Assembly (NCBI GenBank): GCA_044341215.1
Contig: JBIISC010000001.1
Span: forward strand, 1 to 64,000
Source of the DNA: JAFMIT01 sp044341215
GTDB taxonomy: Bacteria > Actinomycetota > Actinomycetes > S36-B12 > UBA5976
Direction: 5' to 3'
Length of the DNA: 64,000 bases
The notes below the pieces were generated by a model, which was given only the letters and a program-made list of their open reading frames with translations, did not search any database and was not told the DNA's origin. The position numbers and the translations under genes were made by a program. Below are positions 10,085 through 17,032 of the stretch, piece after piece (the first letter of the stretch is position 1; every line of letters starts with the position of its first letter).

Positions 10085-10124
10085 TACCGTTGCAAGACTC
10101 TTCCTTCGATCACTCATCTGAGGG

Positions 10125-10589
10125 ATGCTGAATACTGTGATTCTTACAACTATTGTTCTGCAAGTCGCAATTGCTTTTTTGGGTTTCAAAGCAGCGAAAG
10201 TAGATGTAACATCGTATTTATTGCCAAACAGATTCACATTGCTAATTTTTACCATTGGATTTGGTTCTCAAATTGTGGATTTCCGCCCAGATGTAATAGG
10301 AGTTTGGCTCGTTGTTGTCCTGGTGCATTTTTGCTTTGCCTTGGCATTTCCTAGAGCCTTTGGCTTAGGGGATGTGAAACTAATGGCTGGCGTTTCTCTC
10401 ATTTTTCAATCTGGTACAGGTTTATGGCTCTGGATTTACTTGACCTATCTTCTTGGCCTAATTCATGGAATTTGGCGGAAAATATCTGGAAAATCATCAA
10501 GAATTCCGTTTGGCGTGAGTATTTATGGAGCCTGGGTGCTCATTTGCATGGGAGAATGGGTGAGTGTTGCGTTGGATTACAGCTGGTGA
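10125..10589 (+). CDS. Small A24-family prepilin-type peptidase
   Basis: Integral-membrane protein of 154 residues, mostly hydrophobic, with about four to five predicted membrane segments. Two features mark it as an aspartyl peptidase of the type IV prepilin peptidase family (A24): an Asp-containing loop after the first helix (VDVTSYLLPNRFTL) and the signature FGLGDVKLMAG. It lacks the N-terminal cysteine-rich methyltransferase domain of full PilD enzymes. No pilin or secretion gene occurs in the window, so its substrate is unknown. The same aroE-peptidase-aroC placement occurs in M. tuberculosis (Rv2551c). CTGAGGG lies just upstream of the ATG. It overlaps aroC by 26 nt. Confidence 0.8.
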   Translation: MLNTVILTTIVLQVAIAFLGFKAAKVDVTSYLLPNRFTLLIFTIGFGSQIVDFRPDVIGVWLVVVLVHFCFALAFPRAFGLGDVKLMAGVSLIFQSGTGLWLWIYLTYLLGLIHGIWRKISGKSSRIPFGVSIYGAWVLICMGEWVSVALDYSW

Positions 10590-11742
10590 ATCCCACGGTG
10601 AGGCTCTCACCGCGGTTGTTGAAGGCATGCCTGCGGGAGTCGGAATTACGACTTCGGACGTTGGGGCGGCTTTAGCGCGTAGACGGTTGGGATTTGGCCG
10701 AGGCGCACGAATGAAGTTTGAAGCGGATGAAGTAAAAATTATCGGTGGCGTGCGTCACGGTGTGACTATGGGCGGACCAATCTCAATAATTGTGGGCAAT
10801 AGCGAATGGCCAAAATGGGATGTTGTTATGAGTGCGGATCCGGTAGATCCTTCAGCTCTCGAAGGCGTATCTCGAGCAGCCGCCTTGACTCGTCCGCGAC
10901 CTGGTCATGCTGATTTAGTCGGAATGCAGAAATATGGTTTTGACGATGCGAGACCTGTTTTAGAAAGGGCAAGTGCCCGCGAAACTGCAGCCCGTGTTGC
11001 CCTTGGTGAAGTAGCAAAGAAATTCTTAATGGAAATTGGCTGCATAACAGTTTTTAGCCATGTCACTCGCATCGGTTCTATTGAAACTCCAAACAAGGAT
11101 TTACCAAAGTTTTCAGATCTTGCAAAAATTGATGATGATCCAGTGCGTTGTTTTTATGCTGATGTTTCAAAAGCGATGCAAAATGAAATTGAGTCTGCAC
11201 ACAAAGACGGTGACACACTTGGTGGCGTTGTTGAAGTAATTGTCGAAAACTTGCCACCAGGAATTGGTAGCCACGTGCATTGGGATAGACGTCTTGATTC
11301 AAGGTTGGCTGGAGCTTTGATGGGAATTCAGGCAGTTAAGGGCGTTGAAGTTGGAGATGGTTTTGAATTGTCTGCAACTCGTGGCTCCTTGGCTCATGAT
11401 GAGATCATCCCAACGGCAGATGGTGTTAAACGTACAAGTGGCCGCTCAGGTGGAACTGAAGGCGGCATGAGCACTGGCGAGACCTTGCGAGTCCGCGCAG
11501 GAATGAAACCAATTTCCACAGTTCCACGCGCACTTCGCACGATCGATACCACTACTGGTGAAGAAGCAAAAGCCATTAATCAACGAAGCGATGTTTGTGC
11601 TGTGCCTGCTCTAGGCGTGGTTGCAGAAGCTATGGTCGCTTTAGTAATTGCTGACGCAATGCTAGAAAAATTCGGTGGCGACAGCGTTGGTGAGACTAAA
11701 CGCAATCTGGACTCTTACTTGGAAAATTTACAAATCAAATGA
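10564..11742 (+). CDS. aroC: Chorismate synthase
   Basis: FMN-dependent enzyme converting EPSP to chorismate, the last shikimate step. The N-terminus MLRWITAGESHG is the family signature and fixes the GTG start inside the previous gene. Other conserved blocks are RRLGFGRGARMKFEAD, GGPISIIVGN, RPGHADLVGMQKYGFDDARPVLERASARE and TSGRSGGTEGGMSTGE (the second family signature). Length 392 is typical. The stop overlaps the aroK start by 4 nt. Confidence 0.97.
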   Translation: MLRWITAGESHGEALTAVVEGMPAGVGITTSDVGAALARRRLGFGRGARMKFEADEVKIIGGVRHGVTMGGPISIIVGNSEWPKWDVVMSADPVDPSALEGVSRAAALTRPRPGHADLVGMQKYGFDDARPVLERASARETAARVALGEVAKKFLMEIGCITVFSHVTRIGSIETPNKDLPKFSDLAKIDDDPVRCFYADVSKAMQNEIESAHKDGDTLGGVVEVIVENLPPGIGSHVHWDRRLDSRLAGALMGIQAVKGVEVGDGFELSATRGSLAHDEIIPTADGVKRTSGRSGGTEGGMSTGETLRVRAGMKPISTVPRALRTIDTTTGEEAKAINQRSDVCAVPALGVVAEAMVALVIADAMLEKFGGDSVGETKRNLDSYLENLQIK

Positions 11743-12239
11743 GTCCAAAAGCGGTACTAGTTGGAATCCCAGGTGCAGGTAAAAGCACCATCGGGCGACA
11801 CCTAGCGCGGATATTTGAAGTTACTTTTCGCGATACAGACAGCGATGTAGAAGCTAGCGCCGGCATGTCTATCGCAGATATATTCGTACAACTTGGTGAA
11901 CCGGCTTTTCGCGAACTCGAACGTGACGCGGTCTTAAAGGCGCTTGCTGAGCACGACGGCGTTTTAGCTCTCGGGGGTGGCGCAATCCTGGATCCGATTT
12001 CTCGAGCAGCTTTGAAAGACCAAACCGTGGTTTGGCTTGATGTTTCACTTGCCGAGGCAGCACATCGAGTTGGATTAAATACTTCAAGGCCACTTCTTTT
12101 GGGGAACGTGCGAAGTACACTAAAAAATATGATGGATCAACGCGCAGTTTTATACAACGAAGTAGCAAGCCATAAAGTGGAAACCATCGGATTGACTCCA
12201 AGTGCAGTCGCCAAAAAAATAGCTAAGTTGGTCAGCTAA
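11739..12239 (+). CDS. aroK: Shikimate kinase
   Basis: P-loop kinase of 166 residues phosphorylating shikimate at O-3. Walker A is GIPGAGKSTIG. The shikimate-binding Asp lies in RDTDSDVEASAGMSIADIF and the substrate Arg in GEPAFRELERDAV. The GGGAI loop and the lid region (GLNTSRPLL with its conserved Arg) are present. It overlaps aroC by 4 nt and aroB by 1 nt, indicating tight translational coupling in the aroC-K-B-Q operon. Confidence 0.96.
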   Translation: MSPKAVLVGIPGAGKSTIGRHLARIFEVTFRDTDSDVEASAGMSIADIFVQLGEPAFRELERDAVLKALAEHDGVLALGGGAILDPISRAALKDQTVVWLDVSLAEAAHRVGLNTSRPLLLGNVRSTLKNMMDQRAVLYNEVASHKVETIGLTPSAVAKKIAKLVS

Positions 12240-13333
12240 TGAGAAAAATCCACGTTGGTTCAGATCCTTCCTATGAAGTTACAGTCGGACGCAATTTGCT
12301 TTCAGCTCTTGTGAAAGAGATTTCTGCTCATGTAAATCAAGTCGGACTGTTTTTTGCGCCAACAATGGAAAATATCGCCAACCATATGAAAAGTGAGATT
12401 TCTTCCCAGCACCCAAAAGTCACAGTGCGTTTAGTTCGAGTACCTGATGGAGAATCAGCCAAAACTGCAGAGTTTGTTCAATCTTCCTGGACGTTTCTCG
12501 GTGAGCAGAAGTTCACTCGTTCAGATTTGTTGATATCTGTTGGCGGTGGTTCGACGACAGATGTAACCGGATTTATCGCCGCTTCTTGGTTGCGTGGAAT
12601 CTCTGTCATTCATATGCCAACGACTTTACTCGCGATGGTGGACGCAGCCGTCGGTGGTAAAACGGGTATCAATACTGCAGCGGGTAAAAACCTAGTAGGT
12701 GCCTTTTATAATCCAATATCGGTGTGGTGTGATTTAGAGTTGCTTAAATCTCTTCCAATCGAAGATTTACGTGCTGGATTTGCTGAAGTTGTTAAATGCG
12801 GATTTATCTCTGATCTCAAGATTATTGAATTGGTCGAAAAAAATGGGGAAGCGATACTCGATTTGGACAGTGAATCTCTGACAGAAGCAATTGAGCTTGC
12901 AATCGAAGTAAAGGCTAAGGTCGTCGAAGCAGATTTCAAAGAATCTCAAGTCGGTGGACTCGGTCGCGAAATCTTGAATTATGGTCACACTCTCGGCCAC
13001 GCTATTGAAAATTTGGAAAACTATACGTGGCGCCATGGAGACGCGATTTCTGTTGGCATGATGTTTGCGGCAAATCTTTCTTTCAAAGTTGGAGTTTGCA
13101 AAGAAGATTTGGTGATTCGGCAAAAACAAATTCTTCAGTCTCTGGATTTGCCTGTCTCATTCACTGGAAACTTCAAAAAGATACTAGATTTGATGTCAAT
13201 AGATAAAAAGGCACGTGGTTCGAACTTAAGGTTTATCGGACTGTCAGATTTCGGCCAGCCGATTGTCATTAATTCTCCATCCTTGACCGACCTAGAGTGG
13301 GCTTTTGAACAGATATCAGGTGGCAGACGATGA
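12239..13333 (+). CDS. aroB: 3-Dehydroquinate synthase
   Basis: NAD- and metal-dependent cyclase converting DAHP to 3-dehydroquinate. The nucleotide-binding GGGSTTDVTGFIAASWLRGI, the block HMPTTLLAMVDAAVGGKTGIN and the metal-binding histidines in LNYGHTLGHAIE are all visible. Length 364 matches the family. The start overlaps the aroK stop in a TAATG junction, and the stop overlaps aroQ by 4 nt. Confidence 0.97.
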   Translation: MRKIHVGSDPSYEVTVGRNLLSALVKEISAHVNQVGLFFAPTMENIANHMKSEISSQHPKVTVRLVRVPDGESAKTAEFVQSSWTFLGEQKFTRSDLLISVGGGSTTDVTGFIAASWLRGISVIHMPTTLLAMVDAAVGGKTGINTAAGKNLVGAFYNPISVWCDLELLKSLPIEDLRAGFAEVVKCGFISDLKIIELVEKNGEAILDLDSESLTEAIELAIEVKAKVVEADFKESQVGGLGREILNYGHTLGHAIENLENYTWRHGDAISVGMMFAANLSFKVGVCKEDLVIRQKQILQSLDLPVSFTGNFKKILDLMSIDKKARGSNLRFIGLSDFGQPIVINSPSLTDLEWAFEQISGGRR

Positions 13334-13761
13334 AGGTTTTGATTTTGAATGGTCCTAATCTTTCAAGGCTTGGTACGCGCGAACCAGATGTCTATGGAAA
13401 GTTAACGCATGACGAGCTTTCGACTATGTGTATCGATTGGGGTAAAGAGTTAGGTATGGAAGTTGAAGTTCGACAAAGTGATTCTGAGTCAAAATTAATT
13501 GAGTGGATCAAGCAGGCGAGAGAAGATCTAATGCCGGTAGTAATAAATCCGGCGGCATTCACTCATTATTCCCTCGAACTTGCTGAAGCCTGCAAAGAAC
13601 ACCCTGCTCCTTTAATTGAAGTTCATATCAGTAATCCTCACGCTAGAGACGAGTTTCGTAAACGCAGCGTAATATCCGAAGTTGCTACTGGGACCATTGC
13701 TGGCTTTGGCGCAAACTCTTATCGACTCGCACTGATTCAAATAGCAGCCGCGGGGTCATAA
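13330..13761 (+). CDS. aroQ: 3-Dehydroquinate dehydratase, type II
   Basis: Small dodecameric dehydratase (143 residues) converting 3-dehydroquinate to 3-dehydroshikimate. Type II hallmarks are LILNGPNLSRLGTREPDVYG, with the catalytic Arg and Tyr, NPAAFTHYSLEL, and EVHISNPHARDEFRKRS with the catalytic His. GTIAGFGANSYRLAL closes the fold. Type II is the form used by Mycobacterium and Streptomyces. It is the last gene of the shikimate block; the next gene starts 6 nt later. Confidence 0.96.
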   Translation: MKVLILNGPNLSRLGTREPDVYGKLTHDELSTMCIDWGKELGMEVEVRQSDSESKLIEWIKQAREDLMPVVINPAAFTHYSLELAEACKEHPAPLIEVHISNPHARDEFRKRSVISEVATGTIAGFGANSYRLALIQIAAAGS

Positions 13762-13767
13762 GTTTTT

Positions 13768-14832
13768 ATGAATTTTCAAAAGCGAATTGCCAAAATATCC
13801 CAGGCCGTCGAAGCAGCTGGTTTCGATGGATTGCTGGTCAGTCGCGATATTCACGTCCTATATTTTTCAGGCTTTAAAGGTAGCAACGGAAGTCTGTTGA
13901 TTCACAAAGGTGTAGCTCATCTCTTCACAGATTCTCGCTACATAACAGCAGCAAAAATCGAGTCCCCACATTGTGAAATTCATATCGAACGAGATGTGAT
14001 TAATGGAGCTATCGAACTAGCTAGGAAATTGGCTTGTGATGAATTAGCAGTCGAAGGGGATTGGATCTCGGCAACCGCTTTTCAAGATTTACTGAAGATT
14101 ACAGACCTACAAATCTCTGCCACGAGCGATCTGGTCGAAGATTTACGAATGATTAAAGAACCTTCTGAAGTTGCCGCTATTGAAACTGCATGTGACATTA
14201 CGTCTTTGTCCTGGTGGCAACTTCTCGAAGAAGGAGTTTTGGGTAAATCCGAATCAGAGTTAGCAACCAGATTAGAGCATTTATTTCGAGTAAATGGGGC
14301 GCAGGATCGCGCCTTCGAATCAATAGTTGCAACAGGTCCTAACTCCGCTATCCCGCATCATCACCCAACCGAACGATTGGTTGCCAAAGGTGATTTATTA
14401 AAAATCGACTGCGGCGCCAAATATTTGGGCTATCACGCTGACATGACCCGAACCGTCGCAATCGGTAAAGCTGCCGATTGGCAAAGAGAGATCTATCACG
14501 TCGTATCTGATTCACAAAATTACGGTAAATCTCTTTGCAAGCCAGGCGCTGAAGTATTTCCGATTAACAATGAACTCTATTCGGTCGTTAGGGAAGCTGG
14601 TTACGAGCAGAATATCCTCCATGCTTCAGGCCATGGAGTTGGCCTCGAGATTCATGAACGGCCATTTTTGGGCCGTAAAGACGGTATTCTGAGCATTGGT
14701 ATGCCAATCACTGTTGAGCCCGGTATTTATATTGAAGGTCAAGGTGGTGTTCGAATCGAAGACACGATAGAAGTGGTCATCGATGGGTATAGAGATCTAA
14801 CGAAAGCAAATCGCGATTTCATCGAATGGTGA
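13768..14832 (+). CDS. pepQ: M24-family Xaa-Pro peptidase
   Basis: Metallopeptidase of the pita-bread (M24B) fold, 354 residues, cleaving Xaa-Pro bonds as a dipeptidase or aminopeptidase. An N-terminal creatinase-like domain (about residues 1-125) precedes the catalytic domain. The five dinuclear metal ligands can be assigned: Asp in KIDCGAKYLGYHADMTRT (two Asp), His in ASGHGVGLEIHE, Glu in ITVEPGIY and Glu in GGVRIEDT. The aroQ-pepQ-efp-nusB order is conserved in Actinobacteria (Rv2537c-Rv2533c). PepQ versus PepP cannot be distinguished confidently. Confidence 0.88.
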   Translation: MNFQKRIAKISQAVEAAGFDGLLVSRDIHVLYFSGFKGSNGSLLIHKGVAHLFTDSRYITAAKIESPHCEIHIERDVINGAIELARKLACDELAVEGDWISATAFQDLLKITDLQISATSDLVEDLRMIKEPSEVAAIETACDITSLSWWQLLEEGVLGKSESELATRLEHLFRVNGAQDRAFESIVATGPNSAIPHHHPTERLVAKGDLLKIDCGAKYLGYHADMTRTVAIGKAADWQREIYHVVSDSQNYGKSLCKPGAEVFPINNELYSVVREAGYEQNILHASGHGVGLEIHERPFLGRKDGILSIGMPITVEPGIYIEGQGGVRIEDTIEVVIDGYRDLTKANRDFIEW

Positions 14833-14861
14833 AAACGTAAAGATTTAGAGAAGGAGCCAAA

Positions 14862-15425
14862 GTGGCGAGCACAAACGATTTAAAAAACGGTCTAGTACTA
14901 AATCTAGATAACCAGCTTTGGTCGGTAGTTGAATTTCAACATGTTAAGCCTGGTAAAGGTCCAGCATTCGTAAGGACTAAGTTAAAGAACATTGTCAATG
15001 GGAAAGTTGTCGAAAGAACATTTAACGCTGGCTTAAAAATTGAAATCGCAAATGTTGATAAGCGCGATATGCAGTACCTCTACCACGATGGTGATGGATT
15101 CGTCTTCATGGACACTCAGTCATACGACCAGTTCACAATCAATGAAATAGTTGTGGGGGATAGTGTTAATTTCATGCTTGAAAACCAAAATGCGATTGTT
15201 GCAATTTATGAGGGCGAACCTCTCTATGTTGAATTGCCAGCAAACGTAGAACTTTTAATTGAATACACAGAGCCAGGTCTTCAAGGCGACCGTTCGTCTG
15301 GTGGAACCAAACCTGCTCGTCTCGAAACTGGATACGAAATCCAAGTTCCGCTGTTCATCGAAAATGGCACCAAGGTTAAAGTTGACACTCGCGATGGTTC
15401 TTACCTCGGTCGAATTAATGATTAA
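14862..15425 (+). CDS. efp: Translation elongation factor P
   Basis: EF-P (187 residues) binds between the P and E sites and rescues ribosomes stalled at polyproline stretches. Domain I includes VVEFQHVKPGKGPAFVRTKLKN; the tip Lys in this loop is the residue modified or used unmodified in different lineages. The EF-P signature region near the C-terminus reads ETGYEIQVPLFIENGTKVKVDTRDG. The start is GTG with a strong AGAAGGAG Shine-Dalgarno sequence about 7 nt upstream. It overlaps nusB by 1 nt. Confidence 0.98.
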   Translation: MASTNDLKNGLVLNLDNQLWSVVEFQHVKPGKGPAFVRTKLKNIVNGKVVERTFNAGLKIEIANVDKRDMQYLYHDGDGFVFMDTQSYDQFTINEIVVGDSVNFMLENQNAIVAIYEGEPLYVELPANVELLIEYTEPGLQGDRSSGGTKPARLETGYEIQVPLFIENGTKVKVDTRDGSYLGRIND

Positions 15426-15838
15426 TGTCTGCTAGAACTCGCGCTCGCAAGAGAGTGCTCGACATTCTTTACGAAGCAGAAATGCGTGCAACCGCTCCAG
15501 AACAAGTTTTAGCTAGAACCGTAGAGGACTCGACGGATCAACTAAACGAATATGTCCCATTTCTAATTGCGGGAATTGTTGAAAAGAAATCAATAATTGA
15601 TGAAACTATTGAGACATATTCGCAGGAATGGGCTTTGGACAGAATGCCGATGGTTGATCGCGAATTAGCGCGGATAGGGGTCTACGAGATTCTCTTTCAA
15701 GACGATGTCCCGGATGCAGTAGTGATAAATGAGATTATTGAACTTGCCAGCTCGCTAAGTACCGACGAATCGCCCGCATTTCTAAATGGTCTGTTGGCCA
15801 AGATTTCTTCAATCAAACATCGCATCAGTTTCGAATAA
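15425..15838 (+). CDS. nusB: Transcription antitermination factor NusB
   Basis: All-helical RNA-binding protein (137 residues) that pairs with S10/NusE on boxA RNA during rRNA antitermination. The N-terminal Arg-rich SARTRARKRVLDILYEAEMR and the C-terminal VVINEIIELASSLSTDESPAFLNGLLAKI are standard. It is the last gene of the first block and is followed by a clear hairpin terminator. Confidence 0.96.
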   Translation: MSARTRARKRVLDILYEAEMRATAPEQVLARTVEDSTDQLNEYVPFLIAGIVEKKSIIDETIETYSQEWALDRMPMVDRELARIGVYEILFQDDVPDAVVINEIIELASSLSTDESPAFLNGLLAKISSIKHRISFE

Positions 15839-15850
15839 TTCCGCAAATGA

Positions 15851-15884
15851 AAAATGGGCTCAAGCGAACTTGAACCCATTTTTT
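15851..15884. terminator. Hairpin terminator between nusB and tRNA-Leu(CAA), probably bidirectional
   Basis: Bases 15851-15864 pair with 15869-15882 around a CGAA tetraloop. There are thirteen pairs with one C-A mismatch, and the arms end in A-runs and T-runs. On the plus strand the T-run follows the nusB hairpin; on the minus strand the complementary A-run also becomes a U-tract. It can therefore serve both nusB and the oppositely oriented tRNA gene. Confidence 0.85.
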
Positions 15885-15886
15885 GA

Positions 15887-15971
15887 TGGTGCCCTCGGGG
15901 GGAGTTGAACCCCCACTCCTTTCGGAAGCGGATTTTGAATCCGCCGCGTCTGCCTATTCCGCCACAAGGGC
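15887..15971 (-). tRNA. tRNA-Leu (anticodon CAA)
   Basis: Read on the minus strand this is an 85-nt class II tRNA. The acceptor GCCCTTG pairs with CGAGGGC (one G-U). The anticodon arm is GCGGA-TTCAAAA-TCCGC with anticodon CAA. A long variable arm, the T arm GGGGGTTCAACTCCCCC, and an encoded 3' CCA are present. It decodes UUG. It lies between two blocks of conserved synteny. Confidence 0.95.
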
Positions 15972-16003
15972 AAGCACGGGGGGACTCTAATAGAAGCAGC
16001 CTC

Positions 16004-16009
16004 TAGGCT
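16004..16009 (+). promoter_or_regulatory. -10 box of leaderless promoter for the ANTAR regulator
   Basis: TAGGCT lies exactly 6 nt before the ATG at 16016, so transcription would begin at or next to the start codon. No Shine-Dalgarno sequence is visible, and no good -35 is apparent. Confidence 0.55.
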
Positions 16010-16015
16010 CACACT

Positions 16016-16597
16016 ATGGTCGTGCAACGAACTGCCGTAATTGCAGAGGACGAAGCCCTAATCAGGCTGGATTTAGTCAGCATGCTTACAGATAGTGGAA
16101 TTGAAGTCTTAGCAGCAGTCGCAGATGGCCAAGCTGCTATTCAAGCTGTCGAAACTTTTAGACCAAATGTTGCCCTACTCGATATTGCGATGCCAGAACT
16201 CGATGGAATTACGGCCGCATCGCAAATCACTAACCTAAAGATTTGCCCTGTAGTAATGATCACTGCATATAGCCAAGTTGAACTTGTCGAACGCGCAGCG
16301 AACGCCGGTGCAATGGGGTATTTAGTTAAACCTATAAATCCTGCGAGCCTGATGCCGGCAATTGAAGTAGCTATTGCTCGGTTTGAAGAGATGAACTTAT
16401 TGACGAGTGAAGTTAGCCAAGTAACTGAGCGACTTGAAGTGCGCAAAATTGTTGATCGCGCAAAAGGTTTACTTCAAGCCAAACTTGGAATTGATGAACC
16501 AGCGGCTTTCAGATGGTTGCAAAAGGCAGCTATGGACAATAGGTCCTCAATGCGAGATGTAGCACAAGGCGTTGTAGATCAAATGGGAAATCTCTAG
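16016..16597 (+). CDS. pdtaR: Response regulator with ANTAR RNA-binding domain (PdtaR type)
   Basis: Two-domain antitermination regulator of 193 residues. The receiver domain (about 1-125) has the acidic pair E11/D12, the phosphoacceptor D56 in LLDIAMP, T83 and K105. The ANTAR domain (about 130-190) reads VTERLEVRKIVDRAKGLLQ followed by AFRWLQKAAMDNRSSMRDVA, with the conserved A-K-G-L and W/R positions. M. tuberculosis Rv1626 (PdtaR) is the characterised homologue; phosphorylated by PdtaS, it binds RNA hairpins to prevent termination. No kinase gene is nearby. The mRNA appears leaderless. Its TAG stop overlaps the convergent thioesterase stop in CTAG. Confidence 0.93.
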   Translation: MVVQRTAVIAEDEALIRLDLVSMLTDSGIEVLAAVADGQAAIQAVETFRPNVALLDIAMPELDGITAASQITNLKICPVVMITAYSQVELVERAANAGAMGYLVKPINPASLMPAIEVAIARFEEMNLLTSEVSQVTERLEVRKIVDRAKGLLQAKLGIDEPAAFRWLQKAAMDNRSSMRDVAQGVVDQMGNL

Positions 16598-17010
16598 TTC
16601 TTACGTTTATTGCGAATTGCGCAAACTAATCTCGAAATGCAAGTTAATTCGCCGGCATCGTTGACGATTTCTATTTCATAAACCGCAATCGTTCCGCCAA
16701 GCTTTATTGCTTTAGCCGTTCCATGGACTTTACCTTCTGTGACACTTGCAAGGTGAGTTGCGTTAATTTCAATGCCGACTGCGTATCTCTCTGGTCCAGC
16801 ATGAATGTTTGCTGCGAGGGACCCAAGAGATTCGGCAAGCACCACATTTGCTCCGCCATGAAGTAGGCCTAATGGTTGAGTATTTCCAGCTACAGGTAGA
16901 GAGCCCTTTGCAATTTCAGCGGATGCTTGGGTTACTTCGAGTCCCATTGTGTCCGCAAGTGTTCCCATACCCCTGGTTTCGAGGAATTGCCGTCCAAGTT
17001 CATCATTCAT
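16594..17010 (-). CDS. Hotdog-fold acyl-CoA thioesterase (PaaI-like)
   Basis: A 138-residue hotdog protein. The PaaI/4HBT hallmark appears as LLHGGANVVLAESLGSLAA, with the conserved H-G-G and downstream acidic residue. VGIEINATHLASVTEGKVHGTA and GGTIAVYEIEIVNDAGELTCISRLVCAI follow the same fold. It probably hydrolyses a small-molecule or aromatic acyl-CoA; the substrate is unknown. The start ATG is preceded at 6 nt by TATGGT on its strand, suggesting leaderless transcription from the 22-bp gap shared with polA. Confidence 0.85.
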   Translation of the reverse strand: MNDELGRQFLETRGMGTLADTMGLEVTQASAEIAKGSLPVAGNTQPLGLLHGGANVVLAESLGSLAANIHAGPERYAVGIEINATHLASVTEGKVHGTAKAIKLGGTIAVYEIEIVNDAGELTCISRLVCAIRNKRKN

Positions 17011-17016
17011 AGGCCA

Positions 17017-17022
17017 ACCATA
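17017..17022 (-). promoter_or_regulatory. -10 box of leaderless promoter for the thioesterase
   Basis: On the minus strand TATGGT stands 6 nt before the ATG at 17010. It overlaps the polA -10 box on the other strand by two bases. Confidence 0.5.
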
Positions 17023-17026
17023 GGCT
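17021..17026 (+). promoter_or_regulatory. -10 box of leaderless promoter for polA
   Basis: TAGGCT is 6 nt before the GTG at 17033. The whole intergenic region is 22 bp, so any -35 contacts would lie within the neighbouring thioesterase gene. Confidence 0.55.
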
Positions 17027-17032
17027 TATCTT

